33,092 nt of DNA from Gardnerella vaginalis. GTDB taxonomy: Bacteria > Actinomycetota > Actinomycetes > Actinomycetales > Bifidobacteriaceae. The DNA lies in NCBI GenBank assembly GCA_946997215.1, contig CAMPUL010000019.1, forward strand, positions 1-33,092. Direction: 5' to 3'. The position numbers and the translations under genes are program-made. Each line of letters starts with the position of its first letter. Within the stretch, counting starts at the first letter, position 1. Shown in pieces: positions 6,790 to 14,567 of the stretch. The notes beneath the pieces are model-generated. The model ran no database searches. It had not been told where the DNA came from and saw only the letters and a program-made list of their open reading frames with translations.

Positions 6790-9408
6790 TTACACGCGCA
6801 AAGTTGCATGCAAATCTTTAGCCGCTCTTGTAATTGCATCTCGAACAGCTTCCATTTCTTCTCCAGAAAGCGTACGATCTGCAGCTCTAAACGTTACCGA
6901 ATAAGCAAGAGACCGCAAGCCATCTGAAAGCTGCTCGCCTTCATAAACATCGAACAACTCTACAGACTCCAGCAAATCGCCAGAAGCTTTAACAATGGCT
7001 TTCTCTAAATCGCTAGCGCTCAAAGAAGAAGGAGCAACAAACGCAAAGTCCTGCTTAACAGGTGGGAATGTAGAAACAGGCTTTGCTTGAACAGGCTTAA
7101 CTTGCATTGCGTCAAACAATGCGCTCAAATCAAGCTCGAATGCTGCAGAATGCTTTGGCAAGTCCAAATTCTCATTCACGCTAGGGTGAAGCTCTCCAAC
7201 AATGCCAATTTCCACATCGTCGCCGCCATCAACAGCAACAAACACTTTTGCACTTCTTCCTGGATGCCAAGAAGCAGGAGCATCGTTCGCACTAAGCTGA
7301 CGAATCTTAAAATCAACGCCAATGCGCTTTCCTAAACGCTGAACAGCTTCTAGAGCATCGCTGTAATCAACGTCTCGATGCGTACCAAGCCAACCAGTTT
7401 CTTCTGCTTTGCCAGTAAAAAGCGCTGCAACATGCAAAGGCTGCTTAGGCAAACCAGCATCCAAAGCTGCAAGTTGAGCATCCGTAGGACGAACTGATCC
7501 AGGCAAAGCAGGAATTGCAGGAGCATTAGGATCTGCAAAATACACGTGACCAAGCTCATAAAGCGAAACATTGCTTAAACCGCGGCGAATATTTCTGCGG
7601 ACTGTTCCAGCTAAAGTGGTAAGAACATTCCTGCGAAGCCAAGGACGATCGCCAGCCAAAGGATTTGCGATTTTTACGCTAACTTTAGCAATCGAATCAG
7701 CATCTTCGCGGAAAGCATCAAAATCTTCCTTACCAACAAATGGGTAGCTCAAAGACTCAACTAAGCCCATTTCTGCAAGCTCGTAAGCAATAGCTCTACG
7801 AGTTGCCTGATTTTGTGTTAAACCAGTTTTGCCAGTAACAGGAACAGCTGGAACCTTAACAGGAATCTCATCGTAGCCAACAAGGCGCGCAATTTCTTCA
7901 ACCAAATCGCATGGAGCATTCAAGTCTGGGCGCCAAGTTGGAGGCAAAACAGAGAACGAACCATTTCCACCGCCAGCAACCGAGCATCCAATATCCGTAA
8001 GAATATCGCTAATTCGGTTCAAATCAATGCTTAATCCAGAAACGCGCTCTACCTCGCTAGCTTTGAAAACAATAACGTTTCTATCAACAGTATTGTTTAC
8101 ATCTGTAGGCGTATTAGAAGGCTCTCCAAAGCCAATCTCGCTAAGCATTGTAACAGCCATTTGAGCAGCTGCAGGCTGAAGCTGAGTATCTACTCCGCGC
8201 TCAAACCTACGAGAAGCTTCGGTTGGAAGCTTGTGTCTACGAGCTGTACGCGCAATAGAAACGGGATCAAAGTGTGCAGCTTCAACAAGAATATTCTTTG
8301 TTTCGCTCGTCACTTCTCCATACATTCCGCCCATTACGCCAGCAAGTCCAAGAACACGCGAACCGTGATTTCCCTTTGGAGAATCGCAAATAAGCAAGTC
8401 CTCAACGTTAAGCTCTCTATCTTTGCCATCTAAAGTTGTTAAATGCTCTCCAGCTTTAGCGCGGCGAACAACAATAGGGCCTTCGATCTTATCTAAATCA
8501 TAAGCGTGAAGGGGCTGACCTAAGTCGAGCATTACGTAATTTGTAACGTCTACTGCAAGAGATATTCCACGCATTCCAGCGCGAGTCAAACGCCTACGCA
8601 TCCAATTAGGGCTTGCAGCTTGTGGATTAAAGTTGCGAACTACACGCGCGTAGTATCGATCGCATCCAACAGCGCCATGAATAGGGTTTGTATCTTCAAT
8701 GCTAACTTCAATATCTGTAGACGCGTTTTCAACAGAAACTTGACTTGCCTTATTATTAAGTTCCACCACTGGATCCGTGTATGCAGCACCAGTTGAATGG
8801 TGATATTCGCGCGCAACACCCCTGTAAGAGAACGCGTATCCGCGATCAGGAGTGATGTTAATCTCTAGCAAAGGCTTGTTTAAGTGAAGAAGCGACATTG
8901 CGTCGTCTCCAGGCTTTAACGCCTCATATTCTGCTTTAGAGAATCCATATTCGCGAAGCAAAATAATGCCATCGTGACTATCTCCCAAACCAAGCTCGCG
9001 CTCGGACGCGCACATTCCATTAGAAATGTGGCCGTAAGTTTTGCGAGGCTCAATCTTAAAATCGCCAGGCAAAACTGCTCCAGGAAGAGTTACAACAACC
9101 TTTTCTCCAGCAGCCATATTTGGAGCGCCGCAAATAATACCACGAGGAACCTTATTGCCATTTTCATCTACCTCGTTGTATTTATCTCCAACATCAACAT
9201 GGCACCAATTAATAACCTTGCCATTTTTTTGCGGCTCTGGAGTAGCATCAACAACGTAACCTACAACAATAGGACCTGTAACTTGAGAATCGTGAATCTC
9301 TTCTTCTTCCAAGCCAACTCGCACCAAATCTTTAGCAAGCTGCTCGTAAGTCAAACCTTCTGGCACTTCAACATGATCTTTAAGCCAGTCAATATCTACC
9401 ATTGGCAT
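6790..9408 (-). CDS. pheT: Phenylalanine-tRNA ligase beta subunit
   Basis: Beta chain of the alpha2-beta2 phenylalanyl-tRNA synthetase. All expected modules are present in 872 residues, a normal actinobacterial length. The EMAP-like tRNA-binding fold is at about 40-160 (IVVGYVVDATPEPQ, ICGAPNMAAGEKV), B3/B4 at about 220-410 (SLAVDVTNYVMLDLGQPLHA), B5 at about 430-510 (CDLVEEIARLVGYDEIPV), the catalytic-like core (GLVESLSYPF to LSNVSLYELGHVY), and a C-terminal anticodon-binding FDX-ACB domain (FPPVKQDFAFV to the end). The ATG at 9408 lies 3 bases after the pheS stop, so the subunits are translationally coupled. A terminator follows at 6722-6765. The protein begins MPMVDIDWLKDHV; the second Met is an alternative start. 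Confidence 0.97.
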   Translation of the reverse strand: MPMVDIDWLKDHVEVPEGLTYEQLAKDLVRVGLEEEEIHDSQVTGPIVVGYVVDATPEPQKNGKVINWCHVDVGDKYNEVDENGNKVPRGIICGAPNMAAGEKVVVTLPGAVLPGDFKIEPRKTYGHISNGMCASERELGLGDSHDGIILLREYGFSKAEYEALKPGDDAMSLLHLNKPLLEINITPDRGYAFSYRGVAREYHHSTGAAYTDPVVELNNKASQVSVENASTDIEVSIEDTNPIHGAVGCDRYYARVVRNFNPQAASPNWMRRRLTRAGMRGISLAVDVTNYVMLDLGQPLHAYDLDKIEGPIVVRRAKAGEHLTTLDGKDRELNVEDLLICDSPKGNHGSRVLGLAGVMGGMYGEVTSETKNILVEAAHFDPVSIARTARRHKLPTEASRRFERGVDTQLQPAAAQMAVTMLSEIGFGEPSNTPTDVNNTVDRNVIVFKASEVERVSGLSIDLNRISDILTDIGCSVAGGGNGSFSVLPPTWRPDLNAPCDLVEEIARLVGYDEIPVKVPAVPVTGKTGLTQNQATRRAIAYELAEMGLVESLSYPFVGKEDFDAFREDADSIAKVSVKIANPLAGDRPWLRRNVLTTLAGTVRRNIRRGLSNVSLYELGHVYFADPNAPAIPALPGSVRPTDAQLAALDAGLPKQPLHVAALFTGKAEETGWLGTHRDVDYSDALEAVQRLGKRIGVDFKIRQLSANDAPASWHPGRSAKVFVAVDGGDDVEIGIVGELHPSVNENLDLPKHSAAFELDLSALFDAMQVKPVQAKPVSTFPPVKQDFAFVAPSSLSASDLEKAIVKASGDLLESVELFDVYEGEQLSDGLRSLAYSVTFRAADRTLSGEEMEAVRDAITRAAKDLHATLRV

Positions 9409-9411
9409 GAG

Positions 9412-10479
9412 TTACTCTCCCATCACAAACTGTTCTGCGAAGCGCTTATCGCCTTCAACCAAATCGTGCATATCGTTAATATCGTGACGAAGCAACAAAG
9501 TGCGCTCCAAACCAACACCGAAAGCAAATCCCGTATAAACATCTGGATCTAAGCCTGCAGACTTAAGAACGTTCGGGTTAACCATTCCGCAACCGCCCCA
9601 TTCAATCCAACCTGGGCCACCCTTCTTATCAGGGAACCACAAATCAAGCTCAGCACTAGGCTCCGTAAATGGGAAGTAGCTTGGGCGCAAACGGCTTTTT
9701 GCATCTGGACCAAACATTGCAACAGCAAGGCGATCGAGCACGCCCTTTAAATCTGACATGCTTAGGTGCTTATCTACAGCTAAAGCTTCGCATTGATGGA
9801 AAACTGGCGTATGCGTTGCATCAAGCTCATCCGTGCGGAACACACGGCCTGGGGACGCAATGTACAGAGGAACGCCTCGCTCAATTAGCGCGCGAACCTG
9901 GTCGGAAGAAGTTTGCGTACGCAAAACCATGTTGGATCCAACAAATCCTGCAGCATCCTTTGCCTGATTTCCTTGCACGTAGAAAGTATCTTGCATTTGG
10001 CGAGCAGGATGATCTGGACCAAAATTCAACGCGTCAAAATCGAACCACTCAGTTTCCACTTCTGGACCTGCAGAAATCTGCCAACCCATAGACACAAAAA
10101 AGTCTTCAAAATCTTCAATAATACGCGCAATCGGGTGGCGAGCGCCAAGCGGCTTACGATTTATTGGCAAAGTCATATCGACTGTTTCTTTTTGAAGCAT
10201 ATTTGCTTCTTCAACAGCTTTAATACGCTCTTGCGCAGCCGCAAATTCCCTACCAAAATCAGCACGCAAAGCAGACATTACTTTGCCAGCTTCTTTCTTT
10301 TCTTCTACTGGAAGACTTCCAATAGCTTTGCTAGCAAGTGTCATTGCAGACTGAGCGCCAGCATACTTAGTTTTTGCCGCTTTTAGATCTTCCATTGTTT
10401 TAGCGGCTTGAACACAAGCAATGCCCTCTTTTACTACCTTTGTAATTGACTTTGCGTCAAATGGCTGACTCTTTGCCAC
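9412..10479 (-). CDS. pheS: Phenylalanine-tRNA ligase alpha subunit
   Basis: Catalytic alpha chain of phenylalanyl-tRNA synthetase (class II), attaching Phe to its tRNA together with PheT. The N-terminal coiled-coil arm covers about residues 1-95. The catalytic core shows HPIARIIEDFEDFFVSMGW, DHPARQMQDTFYV, RTQTSSDQVR (motif 2 region), FRTDELDATHTPVFHQ, EPSAELDLWF and the closing GFAFGVGLERTLLLR (motif 3). I choose the GTG at 10479: AGGAAGGG lies 4 bases upstream and the protein then begins VAKSQPFD, giving 355 residues as in other bacteria. The longer frame from 10536 would overlap the upstream SpoU gene and add 19 residues without family character. No T-box or attenuator fits in the short gap before it. 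Confidence 0.95.
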   Translation of the reverse strand: MAKSQPFDAKSITKVVKEGIACVQAAKTMEDLKAAKTKYAGAQSAMTLASKAIGSLPVEEKKEAGKVMSALRADFGREFAAAQERIKAVEEANMLQKETVDMTLPINRKPLGARHPIARIIEDFEDFFVSMGWQISAGPEVETEWFDFDALNFGPDHPARQMQDTFYVQGNQAKDAAGFVGSNMVLRTQTSSDQVRALIERGVPLYIASPGRVFRTDELDATHTPVFHQCEALAVDKHLSMSDLKGVLDRLAVAMFGPDAKSRLRPSYFPFTEPSAELDLWFPDKKGGPGWIEWGGCGMVNPNVLKSAGLDPDVYTGFAFGVGLERTLLLRHDINDMHDLVEGDKRFAEQFVMGE

Positions 10480-10532
10480 AGCACCCTTCCTATCCGTATA
10501 TGCGTACTTTTGTGAAGCATTCAAAAAACGTC

Positions 10533-11573
10533 TCAAATCCCCATTTTTCGCTCATGACTAGACATAGCCAAGCCCATTAGCATTACTGCAGCACTGGTTG
10601 CTAAGTTCATTGATTCCGCTTTTCCGTAGATTGGTATTACCGATATTTCGTCTACTTTATTTAAGACTTCTTGCGGCAATCCCCTGGCTTCATTTCCAAA
10701 TAATATTGCGATATTAGAGGTATTATTAGATGTATTATTAGAGGCGATATTATGCGCATTAGACACATTATTAGACGCTATATTAGACTCATTTCTAAAG
10801 GAATCTAAAACACTCGCAAACGACTTTGGTTTTTTATTTTCCGTTCCGTAAATATCTGCAGCAATCACTTTGATTTTTGCATTTTTTGCCCAATCAAACC
10901 ATTCGTTTTCGCTCATTTTTACTACTGGCAAGTGGAATAACGATCCTGCACTAGATCGAACAAGCTTTGAGTTAAATCGACTTACGCAATCGTCAACAAA
11001 AACAACAGCATTGCATCCAGCTACGTCTGCAACGCGAATAATCGCCCCAGCGTTGCCTGGGTCTCTTACTTGCCAACATGATGCAATTAATATGTCTTTA
11101 TTGTTGCAAGATTTAGCATCATCGACAACTTCTTTCTCAATCTCACTAATCTCATCGATTTCGCTAATCTTGCCAATCTTATTAAATTCTTTACTAAATT
11201 CTTCGTCTAAAACCTTAGAATCGCAAAGTGCAACAATCCCCTGGCAATCCGTGCTGATTTTTCGCATAACTTCTGATGTTGCAGGATGAACATAGCAATT
11301 ATTCTTTAATGATTCGTCAACGATTTTAGCGATAACTTCTATAGGGCCACCACTACTGACGCTACTATATCTACGATTACTGCCACTATTAACAGCATCT
11401 TGCAAAACATAAATGTCTAAAATCGACTTATGCGCGTACCTTACAGCTTCCCTAACGCTTTGCGGTCCTTCAACTAAAAAGCGCCCATCCCCTCGCGATT
11501 TTGCGCGACTTATTGCACAAATGCGCTTAACGCGATCGCTATGCGCGTTGTCTATTAACTCTTTTAACGGCAT
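10533..11573 (-). CDS. SpoU/TrmH-family RNA 2'-O-methyltransferase with in-frame repeat insertions
   Basis: Predicted SAM-dependent 2'-O-ribose methyltransferase of rRNA or tRNA with the SPOUT knot fold. The N-terminal substrate-binding part has GRFLVEGPQSVREA (about residues 31-44). The catalytic part has all three SpoU motifs: motif 1 RDPGNAGAIIRVADVAGCNA, motif 2 ILFGNEARGLPQEVL, and motif 3 IPIYGKAESMNLATSAAV. Two low-complexity inserts are unusual. One is Glu/Ile/Lys-rich (GKISEIDEISEIEKEV) before motif 1; the other, Asn/Ser-rich (about 30 residues, SNN-type units), sits directly before motif 2. Both are encoded by short degenerate DNA repeats. The gene ends 53 bases before the preferred pheS start, as in bifidobacteria. 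Its exact target nucleotide cannot be read from sequence. Confidence 0.85.
   Translation of the reverse strand: MPLKELIDNAHSDRVKRICAISRAKSRGDGRFLVEGPQSVREAVRYAHKSILDIYVLQDAVNSGSNRRYSSVSSGGPIEVIAKIVDESLKNNCYVHPATSEVMRKISTDCQGIVALCDSKVLDEEFSKEFNKIGKISEIDEISEIEKEVVDDAKSCNNKDILIASCWQVRDPGNAGAIIRVADVAGCNAVVFVDDCVSRFNSKLVRSSAGSLFHLPVVKMSENEWFDWAKNAKIKVIAADIYGTENKKPKSFASVLDSFRNESNIASNNVSNAHNIASNNTSNNTSNIAILFGNEARGLPQEVLNKVDEISVIPIYGKAESMNLATSAAVMLMGLAMSSHERKMGI
10713..10790. repeat. In-frame 12-bp minisatellite inside the SpoU methyltransferase gene
   Basis: Imperfect units of ATTAGAnGTATT type (12 bases, one of 15) repeat from 10713 to 10790. Lengths are multiples of three, so copy-number change keeps the frame. 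They encode the Asn/Ser-rich stretch just before catalytic motif 2. Confidence 0.8.
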
Positions 11574-11654
11574 AATATCACTCTACTTTATACGTATTTA
11601 CAACACGCTTAACTGTTACAATACAAGGCTACTCAACAAAACTTCGCGACAAAA

Positions 11655-12614
11655 CTACTCGTGATGCTCCGACGAACTTTGAGTAGTATAGCCCTTTGGC
11701 TCCAACTGGAATGTTGTGTGCGAAACAGAAACTGGAAAATGCTCGCGCAAACAATCTTGAAGCTGGCTCAAAATATCCGCACACTGCCCCATTGTTAAAT
11801 CGCGCTCAACAACAACATGAGCCATAAAAATAGGCATTCCTGTAGAAACTGTGCTTGCGTGCAAATCGTGAACAGCAAGAACGTGCGGAACATGTTCAAG
11901 ATGGTCTCGAACTTTTTCTATATCCAATCCTTCTGGAGTTTGCTCAAGCAAAACTTTTACAGCATTTTTAAGCAAGTGCAAAGCGCGTGGAATCATCAAA
12001 ATCGCTATAATTCCGCCAGCCACAGCGTCAAAACCACTCCAATTGGTAGCTATCATAACAACTGCAGAAATAACTACCGCTACAGAGCCTAAAGCATCGT
12101 TCATAACTTCCAAGAACGCTGCTCGCATATTCATATTGTCTTTAGATTGAGAAACCAAGATTATAAGCGAAGCAATATTTGCAAGAAGACCTAGAATACC
12201 AAAGAAAAGCAGCTGATTTACACTGTGGATTTCATTATGACTTGCGCCAAAAAGACGCATCCCCGACTCCACAATCGCATAAACGCCTACAAAAAGAAGC
12301 ACAAGAGCGCCAGCTGCAGCAGTAATCACCTCTAGCCTTGCCCACCCCCAAGTGCGCTTTGCATTAGGCTTTTTGCGCATTAAAATCGCAGTAACCGTAG
12401 ATGCAGCCAAAACGGAAATATCCGTTAGCATATGGCCAGCATCAATTAGCAAAGAAATCGAATTAGTTAAAATAGAGCCGATTACTTCTGCCAAAAACAC
12501 AATTGACGTTAGCGCTAGAGTTAGTGAAAGCTTATGCTGATGCGCGTGACTTGCGCTAATAGCGTCTTTAACAGAAGCGGCATTAGCGCCTGAATTTTCT
12601 AAATGATTATGCAC
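11655..12614 (-). CDS. Cation diffusion facilitator (zinc or other divalent metal efflux)
   Basis: Inner-membrane proton-coupled antiporter of the CDF family (CzcD/ZitB type), exporting Zn2+ or similar ions as a dimer. A His-containing N-terminal tail is followed by six predicted membrane segments. The metal-site motifs are visible: LLIDAGHMLTDISVL in segment 2 (Asp/His...Asp) and a matching HxxxD-like site in the EVMNDALGSVAVV segment 5. The cytoplasmic C-terminal domain (about residues 215-300) has the usual HDLHAST and TTFQLEP strands. The start is a GTG at 12614, with AGGAG 6 bases upstream (complement of 12621-12625). Two bases beyond that site a seven-copy 13-bp repeat begins, so expression may depend on copy number. 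The upstream gene is miaA, 169 bases away on the same strand. Confidence 0.92.
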   Translation of the reverse strand: MHNHLENSGANAASVKDAISASHAHQHKLSLTLALTSIVFLAEVIGSILTNSISLLIDAGHMLTDISVLAASTVTAILMRKKPNAKRTWGWARLEVITAAAGALVLLFVGVYAIVESGMRLFGASHNEIHSVNQLLFFGILGLLANIASLIILVSQSKDNMNMRAAFLEVMNDALGSVAVVISAVVMIATNWSGFDAVAGGIIAILMIPRALHLLKNAVKVLLEQTPEGLDIEKVRDHLEHVPHVLAVHDLHASTVSTGMPIFMAHVVVERDLTMGQCADILSQLQDCLREHFPVSVSHTTFQLEPKGYTTQSSSEHHE

Positions 12615-12626
12615 AAAAATCTCCTA

Positions 12627-12717
12627 TTTTAATATTCACTTTTAATATTCACTTTTAATATTCACTTTTAATATTCACTTTTAATATTCACTTTTGATAT
12701 TCACTTTTGATATACGC
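12627..12717. repeat. 13-bp tandem repeat, 7 copies, adjoining the CDF ribosome-binding site
   Basis: Unit TTTTAATATTCAC. Copies 1-5 (12627-12691) are identical, copy 6 has one change and copy 7 (12705-12717) is diverged. The array starts 13 bases from the GTG start and 2 bases behind AGGAG. Read on the minus strand each unit holds GTGAATATTAAAA. The identical copies lie nearest the gene. The rest of the gap to miaA (12718-12783) holds a small imperfect palindrome, GCACATTGTGTGC, and nothing else I recognise. Confidence 0.95.
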
Positions 12718-12783
12718 TTTTATATACATTTAGCGCACATTGTGTGCAATTTGTACACACTTTGTTTCCACTTTTTAGTATTC

Positions 12784-13767
12784 TCATTGCAATTCACCAA
12801 GATGATGAGAAGTTGATTCAGCAATCAAATCATCTTTGAAATTGCCATTATCCGCCGCGTCGATTATTTCCATAGCATCGTCAACAACATTTGACTTCAA
12901 AGCATTAATCCAATGAATACGCGAGTCTCTTCCAAACCAGCCCATTTGCTTGCGCGCAAGTCGCCTAGTTTTTTGCGCAATATCGTCAAATGCTTCGTCT
13001 TCACTACACAAGCCGTCTAAATAGTCCATTATCTGCTTGTACCCCAAAGCCCTGCTAGCAGTAACACCAAGCTTTGAGCGAATCGCCTTAACTTCGTTTA
13101 CAAAACCCTGCTCGCGCATCATTTTTGTGCGAAGATCCACTCGCGCATCCAAATCTTCTCTGCTTAAGTCCAATCCGATTTGCACGCAATCAATCAAATA
13201 CTTGTATTTTGGCAAAGTTGCAGAATACGGCTTACCTGTTAGCTCAATAACTTCTAGCGCGCGAATTGTTCGGCGCGAATTTCTTGGATCCATATTTTTA
13301 GCTGCAACGGGGTCTAACTTTTGCAATTCTTCAAAAAGCGCCATTGCTCCTTGCGATTTTTCGCGCTCTTCCAAAGCTTTGCGAACATCAGGATTTGTGC
13401 CAGGAAAAGTTATATCGTCTACGGCAGCGCGAGCATATAGGCCAGATCCTCCAACAAGAATCGGGCGAATACCTTTTTCTTGCAAATCACGTATGCATTG
13501 GCGTGCAAGCGTTTGAAACTTTGCAACGCTCATTGCCTCTTGCGGGTCAATAACATCTATTAAATGATGCTTAATCTCGCTTTGCTCTTCTTTAGTAGCT
13601 TTTGCTGTACCAATATCCATGTAACGGTACATTTGATATGCGTCTGCGTTTATGATTTCCGCTTTTACACCGCGTTCAGCAAATTTCTTTGCAATTGCAA
13701 TACCAAGACTCGTTTTGCCAGATGCTGTTGGCCCTACAATCGAAATCACTTTCGGCGGTTTGCACAC
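12784..13767 (-). CDS. miaA: tRNA dimethylallyltransferase
   Basis: Transfers a dimethylallyl group to N6 of A37 in tRNAs that read UNN codons. The P-loop GPTASGKT is at residues 12-19, with [39 protein letters not shown] and [11 protein letters not shown] following in family order. The C-terminal part contains [13 protein letters not shown] and the [20 protein letters not shown] motif. The length of 327 residues is normal. The start is a GTG at 13767, with AGGAG (complement of 13774-13778) 6 bases away. A 15-bp tandem duplication (13786-13815) fills most of the gap to carD. It probably shares a transcript with carD upstream. Confidence 0.96.
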   Translation of the reverse strand: MCKPPKVISIVGPTASGKTSLGIAIAKKFAERGVKAEIINADAYQMYRYMDIGTAKATKEEQSEIKHHLIDVIDPQEAMSVAKFQTLARQCIRDLQEKGIRPILVGGSGLYARAAVDDITFPGTNPDVRKALEEREKSQGAMALFEELQKLDPVAAKNMDPRNSRRTIRALEVIELTGKPYSATLPKYKYLIDCVQIGLDLSREDLDARVDLRTKMMREQGFVNEVKAIRSKLGVTASRALGYKQIMDYLDGLCSEDEAFDDIAQKTRRLARKQMGWFGRDSRIHWINALKSNVVDDAMEIIDAADNGNFKDDLIAESTSHHLGELQ

Positions 13768-13785
13768 AATGCGCTCCTACGTAGC

Positions 13786-13815
13786 AAATTTAAGCTAATA
13801 AAATTTAAGCTAATA
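13786..13815. repeat. 15-bp perfect tandem duplication upstream of miaA
   Basis: AAATTTAAGCTAATA occurs twice without a gap (13786-13800, 13801-13815). It starts 19 bases from the miaA start and 7 bases behind its ribosome-binding site, and ends 9 bases before the carD stop codon. Confidence 0.9.
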
Positions 13816-13824
13816 AAAATAAAC

Positions 13825-14451
13825 TTACTTCTTTTTAGCTTTTTTAGACTTTTCCGCAAGCAATCTAAGAGTATCTGCAGCAGCTTCTTCTGGAGCATGA
13901 GTATGATGTTCTTCGTCTCCTGGCAAAGGATTAGCATATCCAAGATTCACATTAAGCAAACGTTCTGCTTGAGTCTCGTCAATCTTTTCCGATAATGCGA
14001 TTTCCGAGATAAGAATACTGCGGGCGCGAGCAAGCATGCGCTTTTCTCCAGCAGAAAGTCCATGTTCATCAACATCTCGCTGCGACAAATCGCGAACAAC
14101 TTCCGCAATCTTATTAACATCGCCAGTAGCAATTTTCTCAACGTTAAGCTTGTATCTTCTAGACCAATTCATCTCTTTTTCAATGATTGGCGTACGCAAA
14201 ATCTCAAAAACTTTAGCAACTTCTTTGGCGCCAACAATGTCTCTAACGCCAACTTTTTTAACATTATCTACTGGAACGTTAATCTCTAAACCATCTGAAG
14301 ACAATACGACTAAGCGCAAATATTGCCTAGTAACACCCTTAACAGTACGTTCACTAATTTCCTCGACTCTAGCCGCACCATGACGAGGATAGACGACCAT
14401 ATCGCCGACTTGATAACCCACAGAACCCTCCGTATGCACAGAAAAACTCAT
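13825..14451 (-). CDS. carD: CarD-family RNA polymerase-binding transcription factor
   Basis: Binds the RNA polymerase beta lobe and stabilises the open promoter complex, mainly at rRNA and housekeeping promoters. The N-terminal CarD/CdnL/TRCF Tudor-like domain is at about residues 11-65 (YQVGDMVVYPRHGAARVEEI, LRLVVLSSDGLEINVPV). The helical DNA-binding domain follows at about 85-165 (NWSRRYKLNVEKIATGD with the conserved Trp, AGEKRMLARARSILISEIAL). After that comes a less conserved tail with an EEHHTHAPEEAAADTL segment and a Lys-rich end, making the protein longer than the 162-residue mycobacterial CarD. It is divergent from glgB, with about 100 bases of shared promoter region, and probably co-transcribed with miaA. 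Confidence 0.93.
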   Translation of the reverse strand: MSFSVHTEGSVGYQVGDMVVYPRHGAARVEEISERTVKGVTRQYLRLVVLSSDGLEINVPVDNVKKVGVRDIVGAKEVAKVFEILRTPIIEKEMNWSRRYKLNVEKIATGDVNKIAEVVRDLSQRDVDEHGLSAGEKRMLARARSILISEIALSEKIDETQAERLLNVNLGYANPLPGDEEHHTHAPEEAAADTLRLLAEKSKKAKKK

Positions 14452-14550
14452 TTCAGTTTCCCATAAGGCAAAGACTTGAGCGCTGTTAAATTATTTTTTT
14501 GACTTATTAGCCAAACTTTACTCAAAACACACAAGACATACGCAAATAAT

Positions 14551-14567
14551 GTTGTATGATAGACAAC
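14551..14567. promoter_or_regulatory. Palindrome overlapping a possible -10 box at the glgB start
   Basis: GTTGT (14551-14555) and ACAAC (14563-14567) form an inverted repeat around TATGAT (14555-14560). If TATGAT is the -10 box, transcription would begin at about 14567-14568, exactly on the second ATG, giving a leaderless message. I see no convincing -35 at the right distance and no ribosome-binding site before either ATG. Candidate only. Confidence 0.3.

Noticed and set aside
8974..9552. Open frame of 192 codons on the plus strand
   Set aside because: Antisense to pheT and pheS, both of which have full family signatures.
9669..10386. Overlapping plus-strand frames of 140 and 157 codons
   Set aside because: Both are antisense to pheS with no recognisable motif.
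10480..10532. T-box or Phe attenuator before pheS
   Set aside because: Only 53 bases separate the preferred pheS start from the upstream gene, with no leader peptide, T-box sequence or terminator.
10480..10536. Longer pheS start at 10536
   Set aside because: It overlaps the upstream gene and lacks family sequence; GTG at 10479 has a ribosome-binding site and matches the usual PheS length.
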